Positions 1 through 7,367 of a DNA stretch of 54,886 bases are shown in pieces (position 1 is the first letter of the stretch; the number at the start of each line of letters is the position of its first letter). Position numbers and translations under genes: made by a program. The stretch lies in assembly GCA_964592155.1 (NCBI GenBank), contig CAZQDA010000007.1, positions 1 to 54,886 of the forward strand, in the 5' to 3' direction. The DNA comes from Christensenella sp964592155. Lineage in GTDB: Bacteria > Bacillota > Clostridia > Christensenellales > Christensenellaceae. The notes beneath the pieces are model-generated. The model was not told where the DNA came from, ran no database searches, and saw only the letters and a program-made list of their open reading frames with translations.

Positions 1-5
1 AGATG

Positions 6-40
6 GGGCTGTCGTGCAAAAACGGCGGCCCTGTTTTTTT
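6..40 (+). terminator. Intrinsic terminator of an upstream gene outside the window
   Basis: A 10-bp stem (GGGCTGTCGT at 6-15 with ACGGCGGCCC at 22-31, two G-U wobbles) has a GCAAAA loop and is followed by a run of T. It would end a plus-strand transcript entering from the left. Confidence 0.75.
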
Positions 41-97
41 ATGGTCGCGGAGTAGGGACAACTCGTTATAACATGACAAAAGATGACAGATTATCTA

Positions 98-106
98 TGG
101 TAAAAT
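98..106 (+). promoter_or_regulatory. Extended -10 promoter of the DUF3788 gene
   Basis: TGG-TAAAAT at 98-106 is an extended -10 element. No -35 at standard spacing is visible; ATGACA at 73-78 is 22 bp away, which is too far. Seen in sequence only. Confidence 0.45.
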
Positions 107-139
107 AAGAAAAATCGAATTAAGCGGAGGAACCATGCG

Positions 140-562
140 ATGTGGGATAAGATGAACAGTGCGCACAAGCCGGAAATGGACGTTATTGCAGAATATGTAA
201 ATGATTCTTTGTGGAACGAGCTGTGCGGATATCTGGAGGAAAATTATGGCGCGAGGCCGGTGATTGAGTACAGCAAATGCGCTGTGCCGGGCTGGAATGT
301 GAAATACAGGAAAGCGGGGCGGGGGTTGTGTACGTTGTATCCGATGGAAGGGTATTATACCGCGCTTGTGGTGATCGGGGAACGGGAACGTGTGGAAGCC
401 GAGCTGCTGCTTGCCTCACTCACGCAATCTGTGCAGGCATTATACAGGGAAACGAAAACGGGAATGGGGCAAAAATGGCTGATGATCGATGTGTGTGATA
501 AAGCGGTGCTTGCGGATGTGAAAAAATTGATTGGTATCCGCATGGCTGAAAAAAAGAAATGA
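140..562 (+). CDS. DUF3788 family protein
   Basis: A small soluble protein of 140 residues with no signal peptide or membrane segment. The central stretch (GWNVKYRK, then GRGLCTLYP and GYYTALVVIG, about residues 51-86) matches my memory of the DUF3788 family, small cytoplasmic proteins of unknown function common in gut Firmicutes. The start at 140 lies 9 nt after GGAGG (126-130). A competing ATG at 135 gives only a 6-codon frame. It is monocistronic, with its own extended -10 promoter and a shared terminator directly after the stop. No biochemical role can be read from the sequence. Confidence 0.75.
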   Translation: MWDKMNSAHKPEMDVIAEYVNDSLWNELCGYLEENYGARPVIEYSKCAVPGWNVKYRKAGRGLCTLYPMEGYYTALVVIGERERVEAELLLASLTQSVQALYRETKTGMGQKWLMIDVCDKAVLADVKKLIGIRMAEKKK

Positions 563-571
563 GGCAATCAA

Positions 572-598
572 AAAAGCTCCTGCCAGTCAGGAGCTTTT
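572..598. terminator. Bidirectional terminator between convergent genes
   Basis: A perfect 11-bp stem (AAAAGCTCCTG / CAGGAGCTTTT) with a CCAGT loop and A/T tracts on both sides lies between the convergent DUF3788 and lipoprotein genes. It can stop transcription from either side. Confidence 0.85.
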
Positions 599-610
599 GC
601 TTTTGAGCGT

Positions 611-1321
611 TCAACCGTTGATATCATTGATGATAACAATCTGAGCGTTTGCCTGTGGAGGAATCGAGAAAGTCATGCGTCCGTCTGTTGTTACGGTAAC
701 TTTTTGACCAACCTTCAGGTCTGCGGGTGTTAAGGCCTGATCAGGCGCGCTTTCCGCTTGAATGATTGTTTCGGCAGAAACAATTGCGCGTAGATCATCT
801 ACGGGCTGGCCGTCAGGTTCTTTTTGGACATAAACCAAGTCATAGTCCTGATCTTTGGTGATCTCGGTGATCGTGCCCTCAAAGCTCTGCTGTACATCAG
901 GACCCGCGAGGTCGTCCCCGCCCGCCCGCGCGATGAGAACGATTTTATCAGGATTGGCCATTGGCGGCTCAGACGCTGTTACCGGCGTATTCGGTGCGAG
1001 ATAGACCTCTATGGCGTCACCCACAGTAAGCGAACCTTCTTTGTAAGACGCGCTTTGCCCGTTTTCCTCAATGGGCGTGTTGCCATCCACATTTAAAACC
1101 ATCAGCTGATAAGTGGAATCAGAGCCGGATGCTCCGGCATCCACTGTGATGCTTGTATTGCCGTTTTCCGATTCAACGCTTGTGATTTCGCCCGTGATGG
1201 CGAGAACAAGCTCACCCTGCGGAGCCTGCGATTCCGCCGCGGGCGCAGGCGCGCAGCCTGCAAAAATAAAAACAGAGCATATTGCAACGGCCAATATGCC
1301 GGGCAGTTTCTTTTTCATCAT
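611..1321 (-). CDS. Predicted exported lipoprotein of unknown function
   Basis: This 236-residue protein begins with a lipoprotein signal: basic MMKKK, a hydrophobic core, and the lipobox FAGC with the lipidated Cys near residue 23. A short Ala/Pro linker follows. The rest contains two similar beta-rich stretches (about residues 37-75 and 146-190, both of the type GEITSVES / GTITEITKD, then VDAG or VQKEPDG, then hydrophobic strands). This suggests a duplicated small beta domain of the kind seen in clostridial lipoproteins that follow I-T-x-I patterns. It should be anchored to the outer face of the membrane. A GGAGG ribosome site precedes the ATGATG start; either ATG could be used. I cannot assign a ligand or enzyme activity. 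It is monocistronic and convergent with the DUF3788 gene. Confidence 0.7.
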   Translation of the reverse strand: MMKKKLPGILAVAICSVFIFAGCAPAPAAESQAPQGELVLAITGEITSVESENGNTSITVDAGASGSDSTYQLMVLNVDGNTPIEENGQSASYKEGSLTVGDAIEVYLAPNTPVTASEPPMANPDKIVLIARAGGDDLAGPDVQQSFEGTITEITKDQDYDLVYVQKEPDGQPVDDLRAIVSAETIIQAESAPDQALTPADLKVGQKVTVTTDGRMTFSIPPQANAQIVIINDING

Positions 1322-1352
1322 AAAAATCCTCCAATTATGTTTTGTTGATATC

Positions 1353-1382
1353 TATATAATACACAAATTGCAGGTATAACAA
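1353..1382 (-). promoter_or_regulatory. Promoter of the lipoprotein gene
   Basis: On the minus strand TTGTTA (1377-1382) and TATATA (1353-1358) are separated by 18 bp, about 32 nt upstream of the start. It is moderately close to the sigma-A consensus. Confidence 0.45.
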
Positions 1383-1425
1383 ACAGTGGGAATATTAAAA
1401 ATCGCCGATATTTTAAAATGCCTGA

Positions 1426-1454
1426 TTTCCACCAAAGAGTTTTTGGGTTATAAT
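1426..1454 (+). promoter_or_regulatory. Promoter of the SDR gene
   Basis: TTTCCA at 1426-1431 and a perfect TATAAT at 1449-1454 have 17 bp between them. The -10 is strong and the -35 weak. Confidence 0.55.
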
Positions 1455-1488
1455 AGTACTTGATCAAAAAAATTCAGGAGGGATTTCT

Positions 1489-2208
1489 ATGAAAAAATTA
1501 GTGGTGATAACAGGAGCAAGCTCAGGCATTGGAATGGAGTTTGCAAAGCGTTTTTCTAAAATGGGGCATCCGTTGCTGCTGTTGGCAAGGCGTTTAAAGA
1601 GAATGGAAGACCTTAATCTTCCGGATTCCATCTGCCGGTCTGTGGATGTGACAGATCAGCACGCGATGCAAAGTGCGATCAGGGAAGCGGAAGAAAAATA
1701 CGGCAAGACAGACTGCTTGATTAACTGTGCGGGCGTGATGCTTTTAGGTCATCCGGAAAAGCAGAGCTATGAGGAATGGGAACAGATGATCGACGTTAAT
1801 ATCAAGGGGATTCTTACGGGAACGCATGTTGTGCTGCCGGATATGGTGGAGCGCAATGAAGGAACCATCATCAACATCAGTTCCGTTGCCGGAAAGAAGA
1901 CGTTTGATAACCATTCGGTGTATTGCGGAACAAAGTTTGCAGTGCACGCGATTACGGAAGCGATGCGCAAAGAGGTTTCGGGCAGCGATGTCAGAGTGTC
2001 GGTGATTGCGCCGGCGATTACAGAGACAGAGCTTTTGACGCACACGACGGACGATGAAATCGTTGCGGGCTATAATGAGACAAAAAAAGAGATCGAGAGA
2101 GGTCTCGATGTGGCGCAGGTTGCGGATTGTGCGGAATTTATCTATTCCATGCCGCAGAATGTGTGCATCCGCGAAATTGTACTTGCAAAAACCAAGCAGG
2201 CAGACTAA
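1489..2208 (+). CDS. Short-chain dehydrogenase/reductase (SDR) family oxidoreductase
   Basis: A classical SDR of 239 residues, the usual length. The NAD(P)-binding glycine motif TGASSGIG is at about residues 8-15, the NCAG structural motif at about 82-85, the catalytic Ser in INISS near residue 130, and the YxxxK pair in YCGTK near 145-149. The substrate is not deducible; relatives with this pattern are annotated as NADP-dependent oxidoreductases of the YdfG type acting on short hydroxy acids or alcohols. An AGGAGG ribosome site precedes the ATG. It is monocistronic between its own promoter and a terminator shared with the convergent LacI gene. Family assignment is firm and substrate unknown. 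Confidence 0.88.
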   Translation: MKKLVVITGASSGIGMEFAKRFSKMGHPLLLLARRLKRMEDLNLPDSICRSVDVTDQHAMQSAIREAEEKYGKTDCLINCAGVMLLGHPEKQSYEEWEQMIDVNIKGILTGTHVVLPDMVERNEGTIINISSVAGKKTFDNHSVYCGTKFAVHAITEAMRKEVSGSDVRVSVIAPAITETELLTHTTDDEIVAGYNETKKEIERGLDVAQVADCAEFIYSMPQNVCIREIVLAKTKQAD

Positions 2209-2220
2209 GCAACAGAATGA

Positions 2221-2248
2221 AAAACGCCTGATTTACTTCAGGCGTTTT
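2221..2248. terminator. Bidirectional terminator overlapping the lacI-type stop codon
   Basis: A perfect 11-bp inverted repeat (AAAACGCCTGA / TCAGGCGTTTT) flanked by A and T runs. The minus-strand stop codon TGA (2238-2240) lies inside the right arm. Confidence 0.85.
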
Positions 2249-3266
2249 TTTGTACGATTTTTTTGATAGAATCGCGCACCACGAGATTATTGGACGATAT
2301 CTGCGCGCTTTTTTGAGGGGTTCTTTCAATCAGACCGATCAGGATATCGACTGCGGCACGCGCCATATGCTCCTTATCTAGTGCGACGGTCGTGAGCGCC
2401 GGATCGGTGTATTGGGCAAGAATAATATCGTCTATGGAGATTACCGAGATATCCTTTGGAACCTCGAATCCGGCGTGTTTGAGGCACCTGATTAGTTCGA
2501 TTGCGAGCATATCTTCCATGCAGAAAAAAGAAGTCGGAAGCTCCTTTAAGCAGCGCAATCCTGCAACGACAGATTCTATGGAGTTGTGGTCTGTGGCTTG
2601 ATCGAAAAAGCAATTAAGATCGGGGCTCAGTCCGTTTTTGCGCAGCCCGTTTTGATAGCCGGACAAAATTTGCGTATAAAAAGAGGGGAGCAGGGTGTTG
2701 CCCAGAAAGCCAATTTTTTGATGCCCCTGCGAAATCAGGTATTCCACTGCCGTATAGGCAGCCTGCTCGTAATCGGCCTTTACGGAGTGTACGCCGTTTC
2801 CCTCGGAATGATCGTCCACCACCACAAATGGAATATCAAGCGAATCAAGCGCTGCGCCCATGCCCTGAGGGATATCTTTTAAAAAAATCAGCCCGTCAAT
2901 ATCCTTGCTCAAGATATTTTCAGGCAAACGGAATTCGCCATTTTGAAAGGAAAATTCTGTGTAAATCAGAGAATAACCGTAGTGCAGGCAGCGTTTTAAA
3001 AGAAACTGCATGATGCTGAAATAAAACAGGTTGTCAAATACAGGGGAAGAATCTTCAAAGACAACCGCCACCGTGTAGCTCTTGTTATAAAATAAACGCC
3101 TTGAATTGAGGGAAGGGGTGAATCCGTTTTCCTCAATGACGCGCAATACTTTTTCTTTTGTTTTTTCGCTGACTCCGCCTTTATTGTTCAGGATAAATGA
3201 AACTGTGGTCTTGGACACATCCGCAAGCTTTGCGATGTCGGCGATGGTAGGTTTTGTCTTTTTCAT
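2238..3266 (-). CDS. LacI-family transcriptional regulator of the adjacent isomerase gene
   Basis: A full-length LacI-family repressor (342 residues). The N-terminal helix-turn-helix reads TIADIAKLADVSKTTVSFIL (residues 7-26). It is followed by the hinge helix region (about 50-60) and a periplasmic-binding-protein-like effector domain to the end, with the typical QGHQKIGFLG segment near residue 180 and SVISIDD near 275. It is divergent from the mannose-6-phosphate-isomerase-like gene. CCGG-centred palindromes lie 17-26 bp before its own start and at the divergent promoter, so autoregulation and control of the isomerase are likely. The effector is probably a sugar or sugar phosphate (inference). 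The stop codon is embedded in the terminator stem. Confidence 0.88.
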   Translation of the reverse strand: MKKTKPTIADIAKLADVSKTTVSFILNNKGGVSEKTKEKVLRVIEENGFTPSLNSRRLFYNKSYTVAVVFEDSSPVFDNLFYFSIMQFLLKRCLHYGYSLIYTEFSFQNGEFRLPENILSKDIDGLIFLKDIPQGMGAALDSLDIPFVVVDDHSEGNGVHSVKADYEQAAYTAVEYLISQGHQKIGFLGNTLLPSFYTQILSGYQNGLRKNGLSPDLNCFFDQATDHNSIESVVAGLRCLKELPTSFFCMEDMLAIELIRCLKHAGFEVPKDISVISIDDIILAQYTDPALTTVALDKEHMARAAVDILIGLIERTPQKSAQISSNNLVVRDSIKKIVQKNA

Positions 3267-3282
3267 GAAGTATCCTTTTATA

Positions 3283-3292
3283 AAACCGGTTT
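3283..3292. promoter_or_regulatory. LacI-type operator O1 in the repressor leader
   Basis: AAACCGGTTT is a perfect 10-bp palindrome with the central CpG typical of LacI-family sites. It lies 17 bp upstream of the regulator start codon and shares its core with two sites at the isomerase promoter. Confidence 0.7.
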
Positions 3293-3389
3293 AGATTTTT
3301 GTTTTGATATATAGTTTCAAAATCTTTTTAAAAGTAACACACTTTTAGAAAAAAGTCAATTATAGACAAAAAATACGGAATATAGACAG

Positions 3390-3397
3390 AACCGGTT
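3390..3397. promoter_or_regulatory. LacI-type operator O2 overlapping the -35 box
   Basis: AACCGGTT at 3390-3397 overlaps the first two bases of the -35 hexamer TTGACA (3396-3401). It is the same core as the sites at 3283 and 3427. Binding there would occlude RNA polymerase. Confidence 0.6.
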
Positions 3398-3424
3398 GAC
3401 AAAGGGATGATCTCGTGATATCGT
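3396..3424 (+). promoter_or_regulatory. Promoter of the isomerase-like gene
   Basis: Perfect -35 TTGACA (3396-3401) and TATCGT (3419-3424) with a 17-bp spacer, bracketed by operators O2 and O3. Confidence 0.65.
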
Positions 3425-3426
3425 AA

Positions 3427-3442
3427 ACTAAACCGGTTTAGT
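3427..3442. promoter_or_regulatory. LacI-type operator O3 at the transcription start
   Basis: ACTAAACCGGTTTAGT is a perfect 16-bp palindrome beginning 2 bp after the -10 box. It is the longest of the three related sites and is placed to block initiation. Confidence 0.8.
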
Positions 3443-3510
3443 AAAACGAGTTTGCGGTTTGCGTATTCTGTGGGCTGCACCGTTATAAAATGAAAAAGGA
3501 GTTGGGAAAA

Positions 3511-5328
3511 ATGCCAGTATATGAATCGATCAAAAATGCGGATAACAAAATCAGGTTGTCGGAAGAAAGTAAAAACAGTATTTCTTTTGGATGGAATGAA
3601 GGAATCAGTCTTCTGGCAAAACAGTGTGCGGACGGAAACAAAAACCTGGCGCTCGACGGTTGGTATGGAATTGCGTTTGAAAAGATCGCAACCGCGTTGA
3701 AGGAGAAACTGGAAAAAAGCGGCATTTCGGTGCAGCTGATTTCCGCGCATACGCTTTTTAAAAGCAGGGAAGAGATCATCGCGTATAATGCGAAGTATGT
3801 GACGGACGATCCGGGCTTTGGCATTGTGAACAGTGCCGGACTGCTGGAAGACATCGTATGCCCCGAGGCGATAAGCAGGATGCTGAACACGCTTTTAAGA
3901 AAGCAGGGGCAGGTGAACGTGATCTATGGAACGGGCGCGTGCCTGAAAGCGTTAGAAGCGCTCATCGACGTCAAATGCTATGTGGACAACACACATCAAA
4001 AAGTGCAGTGGGATATGTGGACGGGTAAGCTCAAAGCATTTGGATGCACACAGGAAACCAAAAATTATGACTGGAAAGAATATAACTATTCCGATTACTA
4101 TTTGCTCAAGCGCCAAAAGGATTTCCTGTATCAGACAATGGATTTTTACATCGAAAACTATTTTGAGGATGATCTTGTGGTGATTCCGCGCGCGGCGTAT
4201 GACGAAATGATGTCCACTCTAGTGAACTATCCGATTCATGAGGTGAAAATTTTTTCGCCGGGGCCATGGGGAGCATACCGCTTTTTGGACATGGATTATG
4301 GCGTGGAGAATTTGGCGAACAATGCGTGGAATAAAATCGCGGGGCCGGAGCTGCGTATCCTGATTGATTTTGGCGGAAAGCGAAGTGTAAGCATGCCTAT
4401 GCTCAACGCGATGCAGTATGGCAGGCAGCTCGTGGGAGAGCTGATTGACAGGCGCTATCCGGGGCTGTTCCCTCTCGATATCTGGCTGGATGACGGATAC
4501 CACAAAACACCGCAGCCGGCAGAGCGCATCAGCATGCCCATGCACATCCATCCGAGCAGCAGATATGTGGAAGAGCATTTTAACGAACCCTTGGGGCGTT
4601 ATGAAACCTATTATATTGCCGAAGCTTATGAAGGAGCAAACACATGGATGGGCTTTACGGAAGATGCGGATTTGGAAGAGTGGGAGCGTAAGTGCGAGGA
4701 ATCACAAAATATTACTCCCATTGAGGACTGGAAAGAATTTATCGCGAACTGGCAGAGCAAGGAAGGCGATTTATATCTGATTCCGCCGGGTACGATGCAC
4801 GGGCATGGGGGAAACCAGATGGTGCTTGAGATGGACACAAACCCCAGCATCAACGGAACGGAATATTCGTTCTTTGAATATGATTTCGCGCGCCCTTCGT
4901 GGGATGACGAGGCGCAGAGCATGACGGGCAAGCCGTTGAAAATGCATCTTGAACATGGGTTTGATATGGAGAAAAACCGCCGCGCGGGTTGGGTCGACAG
5001 CCATTTGCGCGCACAGCCATCCGTAGTGAAATGGACGAAGGAATATTTCATAGACCGGTACGATACATTGCCCGAGATGCCCTACCACGTGGAGCGCATT
5101 CATTTCACCAATGTGGCGCAGTATTCCACAGAGGGGAAGTTTATGCATATGCTGACGCTAACGGTTGGCTCAAAAGTGCGGGTTCGCTCACTGCGCAATC
5201 CTGATTATTTTGCGGATTGTGATAAATTCCAAACGCTGGTGGTTCCGGCCGCGTTCGGCGATTATGAGATCATAAACGAAGACGGCGGGCGCGCGACAGC
5301 GGTGATCCAGCGCTGGAAGGAAGGCTGA
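3511..5328 (+). CDS. Class I mannose-6-phosphate isomerase-like protein with extra N-terminal domain
   Basis: A 605-residue cytoplasmic protein. The C-terminal two thirds resembles cupin-type (class I) phosphomannose isomerases: a metal-site-like segment MPMHIHPSSRYVEEHFNEP near residue 345, and GDLYLIPPGTMHGHGG near residue 425 with the His pattern of the second cupin strand. The first 200 or so residues are an additional domain (YGTGACLKALEAL near 138) that resembles a nucleoside-kinase-like fold without a clear P-loop. The usual class I enzyme is 300-400 residues, so this is a long subfamily and the true substrate may not be mannose-6-phosphate. I chose ATG 3511 because it follows GGAG by 9 nt, whereas ATG 3490 has no ribosome site. 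Expression is probably controlled by the divergent LacI-type repressor through the flanking operators. Confidence 0.75.
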   Translation: MPVYESIKNADNKIRLSEESKNSISFGWNEGISLLAKQCADGNKNLALDGWYGIAFEKIATALKEKLEKSGISVQLISAHTLFKSREEIIAYNAKYVTDDPGFGIVNSAGLLEDIVCPEAISRMLNTLLRKQGQVNVIYGTGACLKALEALIDVKCYVDNTHQKVQWDMWTGKLKAFGCTQETKNYDWKEYNYSDYYLLKRQKDFLYQTMDFYIENYFEDDLVVIPRAAYDEMMSTLVNYPIHEVKIFSPGPWGAYRFLDMDYGVENLANNAWNKIAGPELRILIDFGGKRSVSMPMLNAMQYGRQLVGELIDRRYPGLFPLDIWLDDGYHKTPQPAERISMPMHIHPSSRYVEEHFNEPLGRYETYYIAEAYEGANTWMGFTEDADLEEWERKCEESQNITPIEDWKEFIANWQSKEGDLYLIPPGTMHGHGGNQMVLEMDTNPSINGTEYSFFEYDFARPSWDDEAQSMTGKPLKMHLEHGFDMEKNRRAGWVDSHLRAQPSVVKWTKEYFIDRYDTLPEMPYHVERIHFTNVAQYSTEGKFMHMLTLTVGSKVRVRSLRNPDYFADCDKFQTLVVPAAFGDYEIINEDGGRATAVIQRWKEG

Positions 5329-5334
5329 AAGGAA

Positions 5335-5371
5335 AAAAGGAGGCATATCCTGTTTGGGTATGCCTCCTTTT
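5335..5371. terminator. Bidirectional terminator
   Basis: A 16-bp inverted repeat (arms AAAAGGAGGCATATCC / GGGTATGCCTCCTTTT, one wobble) with a TGTTT loop between the convergent isomerase-like and glycosyltransferase genes. Confidence 0.88.
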
Positions 5372-5377
5372 GTTATG

Positions 5378-6169
5378 TTAAAGCTCATTGTTTTCCGCGC
5401 TGCCTGCGTAACGCTTCATCAGCATTTTTGCAATCCATTTTGGCCAATAGCGGCAAAACATCTCGTAATCCTCTGAAAAACGGTTTCCGTCGCTCATTTG
5501 CCGCGTCGTCTCGGATTCTTCATGGATGCGATGGAGCATCAGCGGACGGGGGATATAGACGAACGAACCGTGCAGGCGCGCAAGCCGGCTCCATGCGTCC
5601 CAATCGAGGTCGCAGGTCATTTGTTCGTTGAACCGGAAATCAGGGAGCAGCTTTTTGTGAAGGCAGACGGAAGGGCAGCAGATCGAGCTGCCGATGGACA
5701 AGAGGCGGTTGCGCACAAATCTGCTCTTCCAGAAGATACGCGGTTTGAAAAAAGTATTGATCTTCCGCTTGATGTTAAGGAGCTGATTATCATAAACTTT
5801 GTCATCCCCGCGCAGTTCTCCATAATCCGTAAATAAAAGGAGCGGGTCTTTGGCCATCGCCGCATATTCGTTCAGAGATTTTGCGTAGTCCTTTTCATAC
5901 AGATCGTCCTGATGGGCGATTGTCACAAAATCGGTGTCTGCGCACGAAACGGCAAAGTTCCAGTCGCGGCCGATACCGCTTTCACGCTCGCTTACATAGA
6001 CGGGAATCCCGTATTCTTTGGCAAGGCCGTCTATAAAGGCGTTTGGTGTGGAGGTGGCGATAAAAAAGGGAGACGGAAGGGTTTGCGCCTTGAGCGAATC
6101 GAGGCAGGCGCGAAGATGCGGGCTTTCTTTATAGGCGCACAGCGCAAAGCTATGCGAAAAATTATTCAT
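5378..6169 (-). CDS. Family 2 glycosyltransferase
   Basis: A soluble GT-A type glycosyltransferase (263 residues). It has an N-terminal strand FALCAYKESPHLRACLDSL, the nucleotide-sugar region with IAHQDDLYEKDY (DxD-like QDD near residue 88), and an acceptor-side segment with CDLDWDAWSRLA and HRIHEES. It lacks membrane helices and probably adds a sugar to a lipid-linked glycan at the inner membrane face. I chose the start at 6169: its ATG overlaps the stop of the upstream DUF2304 gene (sequence GATGAATAA) and AGGAG lies 10 nt upstream. A start 11 codons further upstream lies inside DUF2304 without support. It is the last gene of a three-gene minus-strand operon. Donor and acceptor are unknown. 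Confidence 0.82.
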   Translation of the reverse strand: MNNFSHSFALCAYKESPHLRACLDSLKAQTLPSPFFIATSTPNAFIDGLAKEYGIPVYVSERESGIGRDWNFAVSCADTDFVTIAHQDDLYEKDYAKSLNEYAAMAKDPLLLFTDYGELRGDDKVYDNQLLNIKRKINTFFKPRIFWKSRFVRNRLLSIGSSICCPSVCLHKKLLPDFRFNEQMTCDLDWDAWSRLARLHGSFVYIPRPLMLHRIHEESETTRQMSDGNRFSEDYEMFCRYWPKWIAKMLMKRYAGSAENNEL

Positions 6170-6518
6170 CTTTTTTGTTCTCCTGTCGTTGCTCAAACTC
6201 ATAAAATGCGAGCTGTTGCGTGAGCTTTTTATTCTTTTCCGCCAACTCTGAAATTTTGATGGTAATCAGGAATTGCTTCAAAATGATGATGGCAATGAAG
6301 AAAAGAAAAATGAAATTCAAAGGTGTTTCGATTCCAAGCAAACCGGACAAAAAGGTGGCAATCTGCGGGAAAATGCTGAGAATCAACAGCAACAATGCAA
6401 AGACGATCCAAAAAATGGAATCGGAAACATTGAGCTTGGATTTCCTGATTTTATTCAGGATATAGGCAAGCACCAGAACCGATATCACAATCAAAATAAT
6501 ACGCAACTCAAATGCCAT
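6162..6518 (-). CDS. DUF2304 small membrane protein
   Basis: A 118-residue membrane protein with three hydrophobic helices (about residues 5-22, 35-55 and 62-85), then a charged, Lys/Glu-rich tail predicted to form a coiled coil (KISELAEKNKKLTQQLAFYEFEQRQ). This is the DUF2304 pattern. Members usually sit next to polyprenyl-phosphate glycosyltransferases and are thought to take part in glycan lipid handling or to anchor the transferase. ATG 6518 overlaps the 3' end of the upstream glycosyltransferase by 11 bp. The longer frame starting at 6587 would run through that gene and is not supported. Exact function is unknown. Confidence 0.82.
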   Translation of the reverse strand: MAFELRIILIVISVLVLAYILNKIRKSKLNVSDSIFWIVFALLLLILSIFPQIATFLSGLLGIETPLNFIFLFFIAIIILKQFLITIKISELAEKNKKLTQQLAFYEFEQRQENKKDE

Positions 6519-7209
6519 TGTTTTTTCCCTTTCCACGAAACAGGTTGATGAAGATAATGGATACAAACATACGGAACATATACACAACTGATTTTGCGAG
6601 TGTGAAATAGCTGCTTCCGGCTTCGCGTTCGTTCATTTCCACCTGAATTTCGGCAAGCTTTGCGCCGCAGCGCACAAAATAAGCCCAGGTGTCGGGCTCA
6701 GGGCCGCAATTGGGATCGAATGCGATTTGCTTCATGATTTTACGGTTTACCAGGCGCATTCCAGAGGTTGGGTCAGTAAATTTTACGCCGGTCGTAAGCC
6801 GGAAAGCGCCGCTTAGCAGTCGGGAGCCGAGCATACGAAGTGTCATCGGTTTTTTCTTGTTCGCAAAGCGTGAACCGATAACAATGTCATATCCCTCAGC
6901 GATTTTTTGCAGCATTGGAGCAATGAATTTGGCATTGTGCTGCCCGTCGCCGTCAAATGGCATGGAATAGTCGTAACCATGTAAATAAGCATATTTATTG
7001 CCGGTTTGGAAAACGCCGTCCAGCCCCAGATTAACCGGAAGGGAAATGCAGGGGATATCGTTTTCTGCGCATATCTGCGCCGTGTGGTCTATTGAGCCAT
7101 CATTGATCACAACAAAATCAATTTGCGGACAATGAAGGCGCAAATCTTGCGATACTTTTAAGATGGTGTCCTGCTCGTTATAGGCAGGGACAAAAATCAA
7201 CAGTTTCAT
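6508..7209 (-). CDS. Family 2 glycosyltransferase, dolichol/undecaprenyl-phosphate sugar synthase type
   Basis: A 233-residue GT2 enzyme resembling the catalytic domain of DPM1 and ArnC-like polyprenyl-phosphate glycosyltransferases: VPAYNEQDTI at the start, VVINDGSIDHT near 34, the DxD motif in PFDGDGQH near 88, GSRF near 112, and DPTSGMRL near 146. These normally move mannose or glucose from a nucleotide sugar to a polyprenyl phosphate on the cytoplasmic face. A hydrophobic C-terminal stretch (VVYMFRMFVSIIFINLF) may touch the membrane. It is the first gene of the operon, under the promoter at 7265-7294, and overlaps DUF2304 downstream. Confidence 0.85.
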   Translation of the reverse strand: MKLLIFVPAYNEQDTILKVSQDLRLHCPQIDFVVINDGSIDHTAQICAENDIPCISLPVNLGLDGVFQTGNKYAYLHGYDYSMPFDGDGQHNAKFIAPMLQKIAEGYDIVIGSRFANKKKPMTLRMLGSRLLSGAFRLTTGVKFTDPTSGMRLVNRKIMKQIAFDPNCGPEPDTWAYFVRCGAKLAEIQVEMNEREAGSSYFTLAKSVVYMFRMFVSIIFINLFRGKGKNNGI

Positions 7210-7264
7210 CTATAGCGCTCCACGATAAAAATTTTTACTTCCAATATCAAATAGAAACGCATTT

Positions 7265-7294
7265 AGTATACACGATTTTATTGAAAATGTCCAA
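7265..7294 (-). promoter_or_regulatory. Promoter of the GT2-DUF2304-GT2 operon
   Basis: Minus strand: TTGGAC (7289-7294), 18-bp spacer, TATACT (7265-7270). Confidence 0.6.
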
Positions 7295-7312
7295 ATCATA
7301 ATCCGACATAAT

Positions 7313-7348
7313 AAAACGCAGGTCCATTTTTTAATGAACCAGCGTTTA
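7313..7348 (-). terminator. Terminator of the DUF2142 gene
   Basis: An inverted repeat (AAACGC..GGTTCATT / AATGGACC..GCGTTT in minus-strand reading, one T-T mismatch) followed by a T-rich stretch. It separates DUF2142 from the glycosyltransferase operon. Confidence 0.6.
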
Positions 7349-7367
7349 AAATGAAAATGGTTGCAGG

